Shown here piece after piece: positions 25,365 through 34,288 of a DNA stretch of 45,082 nt (position 1 is its first letter; each line of letters starts with the position of its first letter). The notes below the pieces were generated by a model that was given only the letters and a program-made list of their open reading frames with translations, had not been told where the DNA came from and searched no databases. The position numbers were made by a program, and so were the translations under genes. The DNA comes from Thorsellia kenyensis (GTDB taxonomy: Bacteria > Pseudomonadota > Gammaproteobacteria > Enterobacterales > Thorselliaceae), in assembly GCF_042432445.1 (NCBI RefSeq), contig NZ_JBHLXE010000087.1, forward strand, positions 1 through 45,082, read 5' to 3'.

Positions 25365-26009
25365 TTACGCTAACTCTCCATTGATGAGAGGAACAAATTT
25401 TACTGCTTCTATTTCTTCAATATAAAATTTATCATAGCGTCTGGTGATAACTTTCAAAATTTGTTGTTCTTCACCCACAGGTAAAACCAATCTACCGCCT
25501 TCAGCTAGTTGATAAAGTAATGAAACAGGAATTTCTTTTGGCGCTGCGGTCACTATGATGCCATTAAAAGGAGCGTTACTTTTCCATCCATCCCATCCAT
25601 CTCCATGCTTAGAAGATACATTATAAATGTCTATCGACTGAAGTCGTCTATACGCAGTCCATTGAAGAGATTTAATTCTCTCAACGGTAAATACTTGACT
25701 AACTAGTTTAGTTAATATCGCAGTTTGATAACCAGTTCCTGTGCCAATTTCTAATACTTTATCATTGGATCTCAAAGCAAGTAACTCCGTCATTCTAGCC
25801 ACAACATAGGGTTGAGAAATAGTTTGACCACTTCCAATAGGTAGAGCTAGATTATCATAAGCTTGATGAGCTAATGCTTCGTCAATAAAACGTTCTCTTG
25901 GTACTTCGCTCATGGCCTTAAGAATCGCAGAATCTTTAATACCCCAATTAACCAACTGATTGAGCATATTTTTTACTGAGGGTGTTAACAATTCAAAATT
26001 AGGAATCAT
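25365..26009 (-). CDS. pcm: Protein-L-isoaspartate O-methyltransferase
   Basis: 214 residues. PRERFIDEALAHQAYDN at about 38-53 and SGQTISQPYVVARM at 60-73 are the PCMT signature, and VLEIGTGTGYQTAIL (85-99) is SAM motif I. It methylates isoaspartyl residues to start repair of aged proteins. It begins 3 bases after ispF ends; in E. coli surE and truD lie between ispF and pcm and are absent here. Likely cotranscribed with ispD-ispF upstream. Confidence 0.96.
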   Translation of the reverse strand: MIPNFELLTPSVKNMLNQLVNWGIKDSAILKAMSEVPRERFIDEALAHQAYDNLALPIGSGQTISQPYVVARMTELLALRSNDKVLEIGTGTGYQTAILTKLVSQVFTVERIKSLQWTAYRRLQSIDIYNVSSKHGDGWDGWKSNAPFNGIIVTAAPKEIPVSLLYQLAEGGRLVLPVGEEQQILKVITRRYDKFYIEEIEAVKFVPLINGELA

Positions 26010-26012
26010 AAT

Positions 26013-26486
26013 TTACCTTTTTGATATCAAAACTACTGCTGCACAGGCTATACCCTCTTGCCGACCTACAAAACCTAACTGCTCTGTAGTTGTGGCTTTA
26101 ACATTTACTTGCTCAAAATGAATATTTAAATCATCTGCAATGTTGATTCTCATTTGAGGTATATGAGGTGCCATTTTAGGGGCTTGAGCCATCAATGTAA
26201 TATCAATATTAATAACTTCATACCCTTCATTTTGAATTTTTTGCCATGCTTTTTTTAATAATATCCTGCTATCTATTCCTTTATAAGCAGGATCGCTATC
26301 CGGAAATAATTGACCAATATCACCCATAGCAGCAGCACCTAATAAAGCGTCAGTTAGCGCATGCAATAATACATCGCCATCAGAATGCGCTATAAATCCT
26401 TTAGGATACTCAATTGGAACACCACCAATAATTAAAGGACCTTCATTTCCAAAAGCATGTACATCAAATCCGTGACCTATTCTCAT
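26013..26486 (-). CDS. ispF: 2-C-methyl-D-erythritol 2,4-cyclodiphosphate synthase
   Basis: 157 residues from ATG 26486 (SD AGGAAGGA); a longer frame to 26513 adds MIDYRKEFF without an SD. RIGHGFDVHAFG carries metal ligands Asp8 and His10, and DGDVLLHALTDALLGA carries His42. TTTEQLGFVGRQEGIA is the conserved C-terminal block. MEP-pathway step making the cyclodiphosphate. The usual ispD neighbour is 28 bases upstream. Confidence 0.97.
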   Translation of the reverse strand: MRIGHGFDVHAFGNEGPLIIGGVPIEYPKGFIAHSDGDVLLHALTDALLGAAAMGDIGQLFPDSDPAYKGIDSRILLKKAWQKIQNEGYEVINIDITLMAQAPKMAPHIPQMRINIADDLNIHFEQVNVKATTTEQLGFVGRQEGIACAAVVLISKR

Positions 26487-26514
26487 AAAAAATTCCTTCC
26501 TATAATCAATCAAA

Positions 26515-27261
26515 TCAACTAGGTAATTGGTTAAGTCTTTTATTTAATACAAACTTTATATATTCTAAATCAGCAGGTTCTGTAAGTTTAATATTACTTG
26601 AACTACCTTGAACAATAAATGTTCGCCCACCAAAAAGTTCTATTGCCGACGCTTCATCAGTAACGGACAGACCTTCTTTCTTACAAAAATATAAGGCATC
26701 GAGGAGTGTTTTTGTTGGAAAAATTTGAGGGGTTTGCGCAGCCCAAAGCTTCTCTCGTGGTTCGGTTTTTTCTGTATAAATTCCATGCTCGAGATGGCTA
26801 ATTTTTTTTATCGTATCTTTTAGTGGTGTCGCTAAGATGGCACCAATCGATTGCGTAAGATAAAATGCTTCAGAGCCTAAACTATCAATTAAACATTCAA
26901 CATCATTTTTTGTAATTAAAGGCCTCGCTGCATCATGAACCAATATCCATTTCGGTTGGTATTTTTTTTGAGCATACGATACACCGGACAAAACTGAATC
27001 AGCTCGCTCTTCCCCCCCCTCTATGACATCAATCGAAATTTTGTCGCAAAAAGGGATTTGATGAATAAAAGAATCATTTTTTGAAACGGCTATAATAAAT
27101 TTTACCAATTTAGGATGTTTACTTAAAGCATTAACCGTATGGGTTAAAATAGTTTGCCCCATTACATTTAAATATTGCTTAGGCAAAGTGGCCTGCATCC
27201 TACTTCCCATTCCAGCCGCTGGAATAATGACAATGAATTCATACGTTAGATTGATGGACAT
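26515..27261 (-). CDS. ispD: 2-C-methyl-D-erythritol 4-phosphate cytidylyltransferase
   Basis: 248 residues. IIPAAGMGSRMQATLPKQYL at 12-31 is the nucleotidyl-transfer loop. VHDAARPLIT, TLKDTIK-type and AAQTPQIF blocks follow, then SVTDEASAIE. It catalyses CTP plus methylerythritol phosphate to the CDP intermediate. It lies between ftsB and ispF as in E. coli. Slightly longer than E. coli IspD (236). Confidence 0.96.
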   Translation of the reverse strand: MSINLTYEFIVIIPAAGMGSRMQATLPKQYLNVMGQTILTHTVNALSKHPKLVKFIIAVSKNDSFIHQIPFCDKISIDVIEGGEERADSVLSGVSYAQKKYQPKWILVHDAARPLITKNDVECLIDSLGSEAFYLTQSIGAILATPLKDTIKKISHLEHGIYTEKTEPREKLWAAQTPQIFPTKTLLDALYFCKKEGLSVTDEASAIELFGGRTFIVQGSSSNIKLTEPADLEYIKFVLNKRLNQLPS

Positions 27262-27294
27262 GTTTTATTGTTTATAATTGTAATTTAACTTAAC

Positions 27295-27579
27295 TTAAGG
27301 CTGCAAATTTTTTTGATAGACACGATAAAAGGTTTCATCCGGTTTTATCATGTTTAATTCACTTCGAGCACGTTCTTCAATGGCGCCTAAGCCACTGGTT
27401 AAATCTCTTATTTCGGCGAACATGCGTTGATTACGCTGTTTTAGAACAGCTGCGTATTGAGTTTGTTTTTCTACATCAGCTTTTAATTGTTTATATTCCA
27501 ACAAGCCGTTTTTTCCATACCAATAATTGTATTGACTGAGTAATAAAAGCGAAAATAGAATAAAAGTAAAAATTTTCAT
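27295..27579 (-). CDS. ftsB: Cell division protein FtsB
   Basis: 94 residues from ATG 27579; a TTG at 27612 gives a longer frame but the TM helix starts right at Met 27579, as in E. coli FtsB. One TM helix (KIFTFILFSLLLLSQYN) is followed by YWYGKNGLLEY, a coiled coil to about 60, and the conserved end EERARSELNMIKPDETFYRV. With FtsL and FtsQ it forms the septal activator complex. It is the first gene of ftsB-ispD-ispF. A pentanucleotide repeat lies 44 bases upstream. Confidence 0.94.
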   Translation of the reverse strand: MKIFTFILFSLLLLSQYNYWYGKNGLLEYKQLKADVEKQTQYAAVLKQRNQRMFAEIRDLTSGLGAIEERARSELNMIKPDETFYRVYQKNLQP

Positions 27580-27612
27580 GATTTTTTTATGTTTAAAAAA
27601 TAATTCAACCAA

Positions 27613-28137
27613 ACAAAACTAAGATTTGATTTGATTTGATTTGATTTGATATATTTTGTCAAATCGTGATTAATCATTAAATACTAAGAGGGCAATTGAG
27701 TTTTAATGAATCGTAGCGATTAACTCGTTTAAGTTAGTCATTCTCAAATCAGTACAAGAGTATCTTCTTTATAGTAAGAAATAGCTATGAATCAAAAAGA
27801 CACATTAATTCATGTAATGCATTATATTAGAAATTACATCCTAATGCATCATTTAAAAGGTTCATGATAATCGATTGAAATACACCTGCAAAAAAAGATA
27901 TAATCCTTTTATATATCTGAAGCTACTTTGTATTTTACCGGCGTCAAAATTTAGCAGTAGAACATATAAATTTCTGTCTCTCGAATGTAAAAGATGGTTT
28001 TAAATGACTCTTAATCACCCTTTTTTGAAAATAGTGGTATCCCTTAACTATTGGGTAACTGAAATAAAAAGAGAACAATCTTACATACGCCTCCTGTTAA
28101 TTTTATATAAACAATTCTAAATCGATAGAGGAATAAT
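27613..28137. other. Gene-free region upstream of ftsB
   Basis: 525 bases between divergent genes. Apart from the pentanucleotide repeat at 27623-27650, I see only AT-rich sequence and a loose inverted pair of TAATGCAT near 27816-27848. No gene. Confidence 0.35.
27623..27650. repeat. Pentanucleotide tandem repeat upstream of ftsB
   Basis: GATTT repeated five full times plus GAT, 44 bases upstream of the ftsB start codon. Tracts like this change length by slippage. Its position in the promoter/leader region could alter ftsB-ispDF expression. Confidence 0.9.
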
Positions 28138-28638
28138 ATGTCGAAAGAAACTGTAAATTGGAATGATTTTTTTTTAGATCACATCATCGAATGTGCTCTC
28201 ATAGTAAATATGAATAGTACAGTTAAAGAGAAAATATTAGTTCTTCAAGAGCAATTTTTAGAAATAATCCCCTCCTTAGATATGCAATGTTCACTAGAAG
28301 ATTGCCACCAAGTAGGAGATATCAATGACATTCCACTCCTTAGTCAAGCAATAAGTGAATCGCTCAAATTTGATGTGATTATTTACCTTGATGTGATGGG
28401 GAACAATGATCCTTTTTTACTCAATGAATATACAATTGTCAGCCATGCTCTTTTTAATATTGAAGCCGATAATGGTATTAAAATCGGTAAAATTGTCTTA
28501 AATGACGACAGACAGCTCAACAATCCTCAATATGTGAAATCTATTATTGAAAAATATCTATTTAATATCAAGAATCAAGTTAGGAAACTTATCAAGATTC
28601 GCTATGAGTCAACTCAAAATGAATTTCTAACGGAGTAA
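28138..28638 (+). CDS. Hypothetical protein
   Basis: 166 residues, not recognised. The ATG is preceded by GAGGAATAAT. The sequence is acidic, soluble, with no signal peptide. It begins MSKETVNWNDFFLDHIIECALIV and has alternating hydrophobic strands (FDVIIYLDVMG) and C-terminal helices (VKSIIEKYLFNIKNQVRKLIKI). Gene-sized with proper SD and codon use like its neighbours, so probably real. It stands alone between ftsB (divergent) and rsmC. It could be lineage-specific. Confidence 0.75.
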   Translation: MSKETVNWNDFFLDHIIECALIVNMNSTVKEKILVLQEQFLEIIPSLDMQCSLEDCHQVGDINDIPLLSQAISESLKFDVIIYLDVMGNNDPFLLNEYTIVSHALFNIEADNGIKIGKIVLNDDRQLNNPQYVKSIIEKYLFNIKNQVRKLIKIRYESTQNEFLTE

Positions 28639-28895
28639 ATTGAATTTTCCTAAAGATATTTTTTCTTATATGCTCCCTCAAGGGGGCCCTTTAATTAGCC
28701 ACTTTAATGTTGTAGAATTAAGCGACAATAATGTTTATGATTTATAAGATGAAAATAACCACATGCGTCTTGAATGTATTAATGAGACGTTTTATATATT
28801 CTTACAATCAACATGATTAAAACACCATGCTATGAAAGCATTCCACTGTTCAAATACCCCGTCTACTAAGACCCCTATTTATATAAGAAGAATCC

Positions 28896-29969
28896 ATGAA
28901 AACTATGTCACTTGCCAGTCAAATACTAGAAAGACATTCTGATTTGCTAACTCAGCACAATCTATTATTTGCAGGCGATATACAAGACAACTATGCAGCT
29001 AAGTTCCCTCACGCAAAAGTTTTAACCTCACAATTCCATCATCACATTCGTCTCCTTAAATCAAAAATTAATTCAACATTCGGAACAATTTTCGATGAGA
29101 AAGAAATCTCAGGAAGCACATTACTTGTTTATTATTGGCCCAAAAGTAAGGACGAAGCCATTTTTCAATTAACCCAATTATTATCAATAAGTCACGAAGG
29201 ATTAGAAATATTGATAGTTGGCGAAAACAGAATAGGGGTAAGAAGCATAGAAAATCGTTTTGACGATCTTTTAAGCTGGCAAAAAATTGATACAGCCAAA
29301 AGATGCAGCCTTTATTATGCTAAAATTAAATCGATACCTTTATTCATAGTTGATCACTTTTGGTTTACCTACTTTCTTAATGATAAAATTAAGCATCACG
29401 CATTGCCTGGAGTCTTTAGTAGGCAACATTTAGATTTAGGTACTGACCTTTTGATTCATTCTTTTAAAAACAAAAAGAATGCACTTAAATCACATAAGCC
29501 GTCATACCCCTTAAAATTTTTAAGCCAACCCAAAATGTCTGCAGATATATTGGATTTATGCTCTGGGGCTGGCGTAATGACATTAGCACTTCATGAACTG
29601 TTTCCAAATTTAAAATGGACACTTGCCGACTCTCAAGCTCAAGCGATTACCAGTGCATTGCATAACTTAAGCTTTATTGACACCCAAGCAACAGTTATTG
29701 CTTCAGACCTATTCAGTGAAGTGACTGGTAAATTTGATATGATAATTGCAAACCCTCCATTTCATGATGGAAAACAAACGGATTATAGTCTTACTGAGTC
29801 TCTCATCAAAAATGCTCCGCTCTACTTAAGAGCTGAAGGTGCTCTTCGTATAGTTGCTAATGGATTTTTACCTTATGAAGAAATCATGTTTAGCGTTTTC
29901 AATAATGTTGAGATTCTGGAAAAAAACACCAAATTTATCATTTATCAATCTATAAAACTATCAAAGTAA
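28896..29969 (+). CDS. rsmC: 16S rRNA (guanine1207-N2)-methyltransferase
   Basis: 357 residues with the RsmC two-domain layout. The N-terminal pseudo-methyltransferase half has ERHSDLLTQHNLLFAGDIQDN. The C-terminal catalytic half has LDLCSGAGVMTLAL (SAM motif I) and IIANPPFHDG, with NPPF at 286-289. It methylates G1207 of 16S rRNA in the 30S subunit. E. coli RsmC is 343 residues. AAGAAG lies 5 bases before the ATG. Confidence 0.95.
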   Translation: MKTMSLASQILERHSDLLTQHNLLFAGDIQDNYAAKFPHAKVLTSQFHHHIRLLKSKINSTFGTIFDEKEISGSTLLVYYWPKSKDEAIFQLTQLLSISHEGLEILIVGENRIGVRSIENRFDDLLSWQKIDTAKRCSLYYAKIKSIPLFIVDHFWFTYFLNDKIKHHALPGVFSRQHLDLGTDLLIHSFKNKKNALKSHKPSYPLKFLSQPKMSADILDLCSGAGVMTLALHELFPNLKWTLADSQAQAITSALHNLSFIDTQATVIASDLFSEVTGKFDMIIANPPFHDGKQTDYSLTESLIKNAPLYLRAEGALRIVANGFLPYEEIMFSVFNNVEILEKNTKFIIYQSIKLSK

Positions 29970-29980
29970 AGGAATTATGT

Positions 29981-31168
29981 ATGTTTTTACTATCAGAACA
30001 TAGCTATCCGTCAGTTTTGACAAAGTTAGTCAGATTTTTATCACAAAGATGTTTTTTACTACTTACCTTGAGCATGGTAAGTTTAGCCACAAATGCGGCC
30101 TCATCATATGATAAAGAAGCATTAGCACAAGAATATGCCCTTAAAATATTTAACGAGGCAAAAGCAGAAGGCATGGCAATGGTTGTAATTCATAATGATA
30201 CACGCTTATTTTTGAGTCATGGGGAAACCATAAAAGGGAATGGAAAACTCCCTCGACCTACTTCACTCATCCGAATTGCTTCTCTGACTAAACCAATGGT
30301 CAGCGAGGTATTGATGAATTTAGTTGATGAAAACATTGTCAATATTGATGATCCTCTTTCACAGTATGCCCCAAAGGGTAAGAAAGTTCCACTTCTCGAT
30401 CCCAACCACCCAATTACTCTGTTATCTTTAGCCATTCACGCCAGTGGATTACCACGAGAACAACCGAATAAACCTGGTAAAAGAGCTGTATTTACTTGGC
30501 CAACTTACCAAGATAGATGGCAATATTTACCTTCTGCTGTCCCAGATGCTCCAGCAATGACAACAATCAGTTATTCAAATCTTGGCTATGATTTACTGGC
30601 TGATGCTATGAGTAATGCAACAGGCCAACCCTTTGAACAACTCTTACAAAAATATGTTTTTTCTCCAAATAATATGCGCAATACCACACTCACTCCAAGC
30701 CAAGCTCAATGTGATACTTTAATGAGAGGGTTTAACTATGGTCCATGCCAAGATAATCGTGCAGCCCATGGAAGTGGAGGGATTTATTCAACCCCTGAAG
30801 ATATAGGTAACTGGATGCAGGGTTTTTTGAATCGTTCTAATCAACCTTCCAAACGTCTAACCAAAGAATTACTCTGGGCTGGCTTTAAAAGAGAACAATT
30901 TGCTGAAATTATTGGCATGGATGTCCCTGGTAAAGCCACTTACTTTGGACTAGGCTGGGCTGTACTTGATCCAAATGATGAATTAAATACCCCTAGAATT
31001 ATCCAAAAAACAGGGGGGGGTGGAGGTTTTGTTACCTATATGGCATTAATTCCTGAAAAAAACATTGGTGTATTTACTGTTGTCACAAGGACAAATGAAA
31101 GTCGGTTCAAAGGAATGAGTGACAATGTAAATCAATTAGTAGCAAAACTTGCAGAATTATCGTTATAA
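29981..31168 (+). CDS. Serine hydrolase of the beta-lactamase/class C PBP fold, exported
   Basis: 395 residues with an N-terminal signal-like segment (FLLLTLSMVSLATNAASS, about 25-42). The active-site triad of the fold is complete: S101-L-T-K104, Y198-S-N200 and K343-T-G345. Architecture matches class C-like D,D-peptidases and esterases (EstB/AmpH group). A true AmpC would be close in length (about 380), but the sequence around the motifs is not clearly AmpC. Substrate unknown. It follows rsmC by 11 bases, possibly a chance neighbour. Confidence 0.88.
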   Translation: MFLLSEHSYPSVLTKLVRFLSQRCFLLLTLSMVSLATNAASSYDKEALAQEYALKIFNEAKAEGMAMVVIHNDTRLFLSHGETIKGNGKLPRPTSLIRIASLTKPMVSEVLMNLVDENIVNIDDPLSQYAPKGKKVPLLDPNHPITLLSLAIHASGLPREQPNKPGKRAVFTWPTYQDRWQYLPSAVPDAPAMTTISYSNLGYDLLADAMSNATGQPFEQLLQKYVFSPNNMRNTTLTPSQAQCDTLMRGFNYGPCQDNRAAHGSGGIYSTPEDIGNWMQGFLNRSNQPSKRLTKELLWAGFKREQFAEIIGMDVPGKATYFGLGWAVLDPNDELNTPRIIQKTGGGGGFVTYMALIPEKNIGVFTVVTRTNESRFKGMSDNVNQLVAKLAELSL

Positions 31169-31214
31169 CATTTAAATTGTTATTAAATTAAACATTAAAA
31201 AGAGGACTCATATC

Positions 31215-32687
31215 GTGCCAGATTCAATCAAACCTATTACTCAGCTTACTCCCTCACGTCTTTGGGAAATTTTTAATGATATTTGTAAAATTCCTCGCCC
31301 ATCCCATCAAGAAGAAGCTATCACTAAACAAGTAGAAAGCTGGGCAAAAGAATATGATATCGAATGCTTAAAAGATGATGTGGGTAACTTATTATTAAAA
31401 AAACCAGCAAGTAAAGGTTTTGAAAATAAGAAAACTGTTGTGCTTCAAGCTCATCTAGATATGGTGGCCCAAAAAAGAGAAAATTCTCCACATGATTTCT
31501 CTAAAGATCCCATACTCCCTCAAATTGTTGATGGCTGGGTGAAAGCGACCGATACCACATTAGGGGCAGACAATGGTATAGGTATGGCATCAGCTTTGGC
31601 AGTTTTATTTGATCCTTCTGTTAGCCATGGACCAATAGAAGTATTACTAACTGCATCAGAAGAAACTGGTATGGTGGGTGCTTTTGGTTTAAAGCCTAAC
31701 TGGTTAAATGCAGATATTATGATAAACACAGATGCAGAAGAAGAAGGTGATGTTTATGTGGGGTGTGCAGGGGGAACAGATGTTGTGCTGCAATTACCGA
31801 TTAGTAGAGTAGCCAAGCCCGAAGACCAAGAATTTTATGAACTCACTTTGCAAGGTTTAAAAGGAGGCCATTCAGGTATCGATATCCACAAAGGGTTAGG
31901 TAACGCTAATAAACTTTTAGCAGAAGTTTTATTTTCCCTTAATAACCAGTTTGCAATTAATCTCGCCAGTTTTAATGGTGGCTCGTTAAGAAATGCAATA
32001 CCAAGATCAGCCAGTGCTTTGCTCTCATTAACTAAAGAGCAAAAAGCAAAAATTGACACTTTTTTAATTGATCACCTAAATAAATTAAAAACTATTTATC
32101 ATATCAAAGCCCCTAACCTTAGCTTAACATTACAACCTTTAAATGCAATAAATGAATCAATTTTTGATAAAAAGACAACAAGTCAATTTATCAATCTAAT
32201 CAATGCGCACCCGAATGGTGTCATTAGAATGAGTGATGCAGCGCAAGGAGTTACTGAAACATCATTAAATCTTGGTGTGATTTCAACACAAACAGATCAC
32301 ATAGAGATTATTTCATTAGTTCGCTCTTTAGTAGATGCTGGAAAATATGCGCTAGTTAATGAATTGAAATCACTTGCTGGCTTAGTTGGTGCTCAATTTA
32401 CGACACAAAGCGATTATCCAGGATGGGCACCGGATATGCATTCGGACATGCTAAGTGTAGCAAAAGAAAAATATGCAGATCTATTCGGTATGGAACTTAA
32501 AACTATGGTCATCCATGCAGGCCTTGAATGTGGGCTAATAAAAAAACCTTACCCTAATTTAGATATTATATCTATTGGTCCTACAATCAAAGGAGCTCAC
32601 TCCCCTGATGAAAGGGTAGATATTAAGAGCGTAGAAAAATATTGGCAATTTCTAATTTCATTGCTTAAGGCTATACCCGATGTTTAA
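31215..32687 (+). CDS. pepD: Aminoacyl-histidine dipeptidase (peptidase D)
   Basis: 490 residues from a GTG at 31215 (AGAGGA upstream). The metal-binding set of M20 PepD is in the same positions as in E. coli: His80 and Asp82 in VVLQAHLDMVAQK, Asp119 in TTLGADNGIGMA, Glu149/Glu150 in TASEETGMVGA, Asp173 in NTDAEEEGD, and a final His in GAHSPDERVDI. The insert between catalytic halves is the dimerisation (lid) domain. It is a cytosolic dipeptidase acting on Xaa-His and other dipeptides. Confidence 0.97.
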   Translation: MPDSIKPITQLTPSRLWEIFNDICKIPRPSHQEEAITKQVESWAKEYDIECLKDDVGNLLLKKPASKGFENKKTVVLQAHLDMVAQKRENSPHDFSKDPILPQIVDGWVKATDTTLGADNGIGMASALAVLFDPSVSHGPIEVLLTASEETGMVGAFGLKPNWLNADIMINTDAEEEGDVYVGCAGGTDVVLQLPISRVAKPEDQEFYELTLQGLKGGHSGIDIHKGLGNANKLLAEVLFSLNNQFAINLASFNGGSLRNAIPRSASALLSLTKEQKAKIDTFLIDHLNKLKTIYHIKAPNLSLTLQPLNAINESIFDKKTTSQFINLINAHPNGVIRMSDAAQGVTETSLNLGVISTQTDHIEIISLVRSLVDAGKYALVNELKSLAGLVGAQFTTQSDYPGWAPDMHSDMLSVAKEKYADLFGMELKTMVIHAGLECGLIKKPYPNLDIISIGPTIKGAHSPDERVDIKSVEKYWQFLISLLKAIPDV

Positions 32688-32772
32688 GACCCAAAAAAAG
32701 CGCAATAATCCACCAAATTGATTATAACAACATCACTCAATCACTTTTTTATCCTTTTTTTTAAAAAAGTGG

Positions 32773-32801
32773 TTGACGAGTGACTCAGTAATTAGGATAA
32801 T
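32773..32801 (+). promoter_or_regulatory. Promoter of the tRNA Met-Leu-Gln-Gln operon
   Basis: TTGACG (32773-32778), 17-base spacer, GATAAT (32796-32801), then a GC-rich discriminator GCGCACCG typical of stringently controlled stable-RNA promoters. About 35 bases upstream of tRNA-Met. Confidence 0.75.
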
Positions 32802-32835
32802 GCGCACCGTTAAGTCGGAAACGAACTTCACAAAT

Positions 32836-32912
32836 GGCTACGTAGCTCAGCTGGTTAGAGCACAACACTCATAATGTTGGGGTCACAGGTTCGATTCCCG
32901 TCGTAGCCACCA
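32836..32912 (+). tRNA. metT: tRNA-Met(CAT), elongator type
   Basis: 77 nt, GGCTACGTAGCTCAGCTGGT at the 5' end, anticodon CAT in CTCATAA, encoded CCA. It matches E. coli metT/metU closely and lies first in the same operon order. The paired first base (G-C) excludes initiator Met. Confidence 0.96.
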
Positions 32913-32917
32913 TGTAT

Positions 32918-33002
32918 GCGGGAGTGGCGAAATTGGTAGACGCACTAGATTTAGGTTCTAGCGCCGCAAGGTGTGCGAGTTCAAGTCTCGCCTCCCGCAC
33001 CA
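32918..33002 (+). tRNA. leuW: tRNA-Leu(TAG)
   Basis: 85 nt, long variable arm (GCGCCGCAAGGTGT), anticodon TAG in TTTAGGT, encoded CCA. Same as E. coli leuW in sequence apart from a compensating pair in the anticodon stem. Confidence 0.97.
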
Positions 33003-33043
33003 TTCTTAGATGTGATATCTATGTCTGGTAACACAAATTCTTT

Positions 33044-33118
33044 TGGGGTATAGCCAAGCGGTAAGGCAGCGGGTTTTGATCCCGCCACGCCCAGGTTCGA
33101 ATCCTGGTACCCCAGCCA
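33044..33118 (+). tRNA. tRNA-Gln(TTG), copy 1
   Basis: 75 nt, TGGGGTATAGCCAAGCGGTA at the 5' end, anticodon TTG in TTTTGAT, encoded CCA. Identical to the next copy. Confidence 0.97.
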
Positions 33119-33147
33119 AATTAATTCCAAATATAAAAATCTTCTTT

Positions 33148-33222
33148 TGGGGTATAGCCAAGCGGTAAGGCAGCGGGTTTTGATCCCGCCACGCCCAGGT
33201 TCGAATCCTGGTACCCCAGCCA
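33148..33222 (+). tRNA. tRNA-Gln(TTG), copy 2
   Basis: 75 nt, identical to the copy 104 bases upstream; even the preceding CTTTTGGGG-type leader is shared in part, so it arose by tandem duplication. E. coli has glnU-glnW here. Confidence 0.97.
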
Positions 33223-33289
33223 TACTGGTAAAGCTGACTATCTTTATTTCGACCCTAAAAGGCCGAAACTAATTATTAGGCTTACTCTG

Positions 33290-34060
33290 TTAAGCCGGAT
33301 TATCAACATCTACGAATATAACTTCTATACCAAAATTATTTTTAACCCACTCTCCTAAAGCTTTTATACCATATCTTTCTGTTGCATGATGTCCTGCAGA
33401 AAAAAAATGAATCCCCATTTCCCTTGCTATATGTACAGTGCTTTCAGAAATTTCACCTGACAGATAAGCATCAACACCAAACTCTGCAGCCTTATCAATA
33501 AAACCCTGCCCTCCCCCTGTACACCAGGCCACTGTCTTAATGAGGCGAGAAACATTGCCACCAGAATGCAAAGGCACACGATCTAATCTATCATGCAACA
33601 ACTGACTAACTTCTTGCCATGTCATAGGTCTTTCGAATTCCCCATGTAAAACCAAAGGCATTATTTCACCATTGATTTTAATGTCTAGTAACTGAGCTAG
33701 CTGCACATTATTTCCTAAATGCATGTGACCATCTAAAGGAAGATGGTATGCTAAAAGATTGATATCATGCTTTATTAGTTTCTCTATTCTTCTTTTTTTC
33801 ATTCCAGTTATGGTTACAGGTTCATTTTTCCAGAAATAACCATGATGGACTAAAATTGCATCTGCATTAAGTTCTATGGCTTTTTCTATTAATGCTTCGC
33901 TCGCTGTTACACCGGTAACAATCTTAGTAATATTTTTTTTACCCTCTACCTGTAAACCATTAGGGGCATAGTCTTGATAATTCTCAACTTCTAATAATGC
34001 ATCTAAAGAAGTGAGTAATTGCTTAAGCGTGATCATATTAGTATGGGTTGAAATGGTCAT
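33290..34060 (-). CDS. ybgI: Nif3-like dinuclear metal centre protein (YbgI family)
   Basis: 256 residues. DYAPNGLQVEGK, VTGVTAS, ADAILVHHGYFWKNEP (the His pair binds metal), YHLPLDGHMHLGN, and C-terminal SGEISESTVHIAREMGIHFFSAGHHATERYG define the family. E. coli YbgI is a hexameric di-metal protein annotated as GTP cyclohydrolase-like; its true role is unsettled. The first 8 residues (MTISTHTN) may not be needed; Met9 is an alternative start. It stands next to the tRNA operon. Confidence 0.93.
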   Translation of the reverse strand: MTISTHTNMITLKQLLTSLDALLEVENYQDYAPNGLQVEGKKNITKIVTGVTASEALIEKAIELNADAILVHHGYFWKNEPVTITGMKKRRIEKLIKHDINLLAYHLPLDGHMHLGNNVQLAQLLDIKINGEIMPLVLHGEFERPMTWQEVSQLLHDRLDRVPLHSGGNVSRLIKTVAWCTGGGQGFIDKAAEFGVDAYLSGEISESTVHIAREMGIHFFSAGHHATERYGIKALGEWVKNNFGIEVIFVDVDNPA

Positions 34061-34288
34061 ATGACTCCTTACATTAAAATAAACATGAAAAATATATTTA
34101 CATAGCTAAATATTAAACTAAACTTAAAAAAATATGATAAATTGTAAAAAATGTTAATTCACATATATCAAATTAATAAAATTATTCATATAATGCGAAT
34201 AACAATCTTAACAGATTGTTTTATCAGATTTAACACATAAATTCACCCTTTTTTTTAAGAATAACTTTGACAATATAAAGGTTACCCT

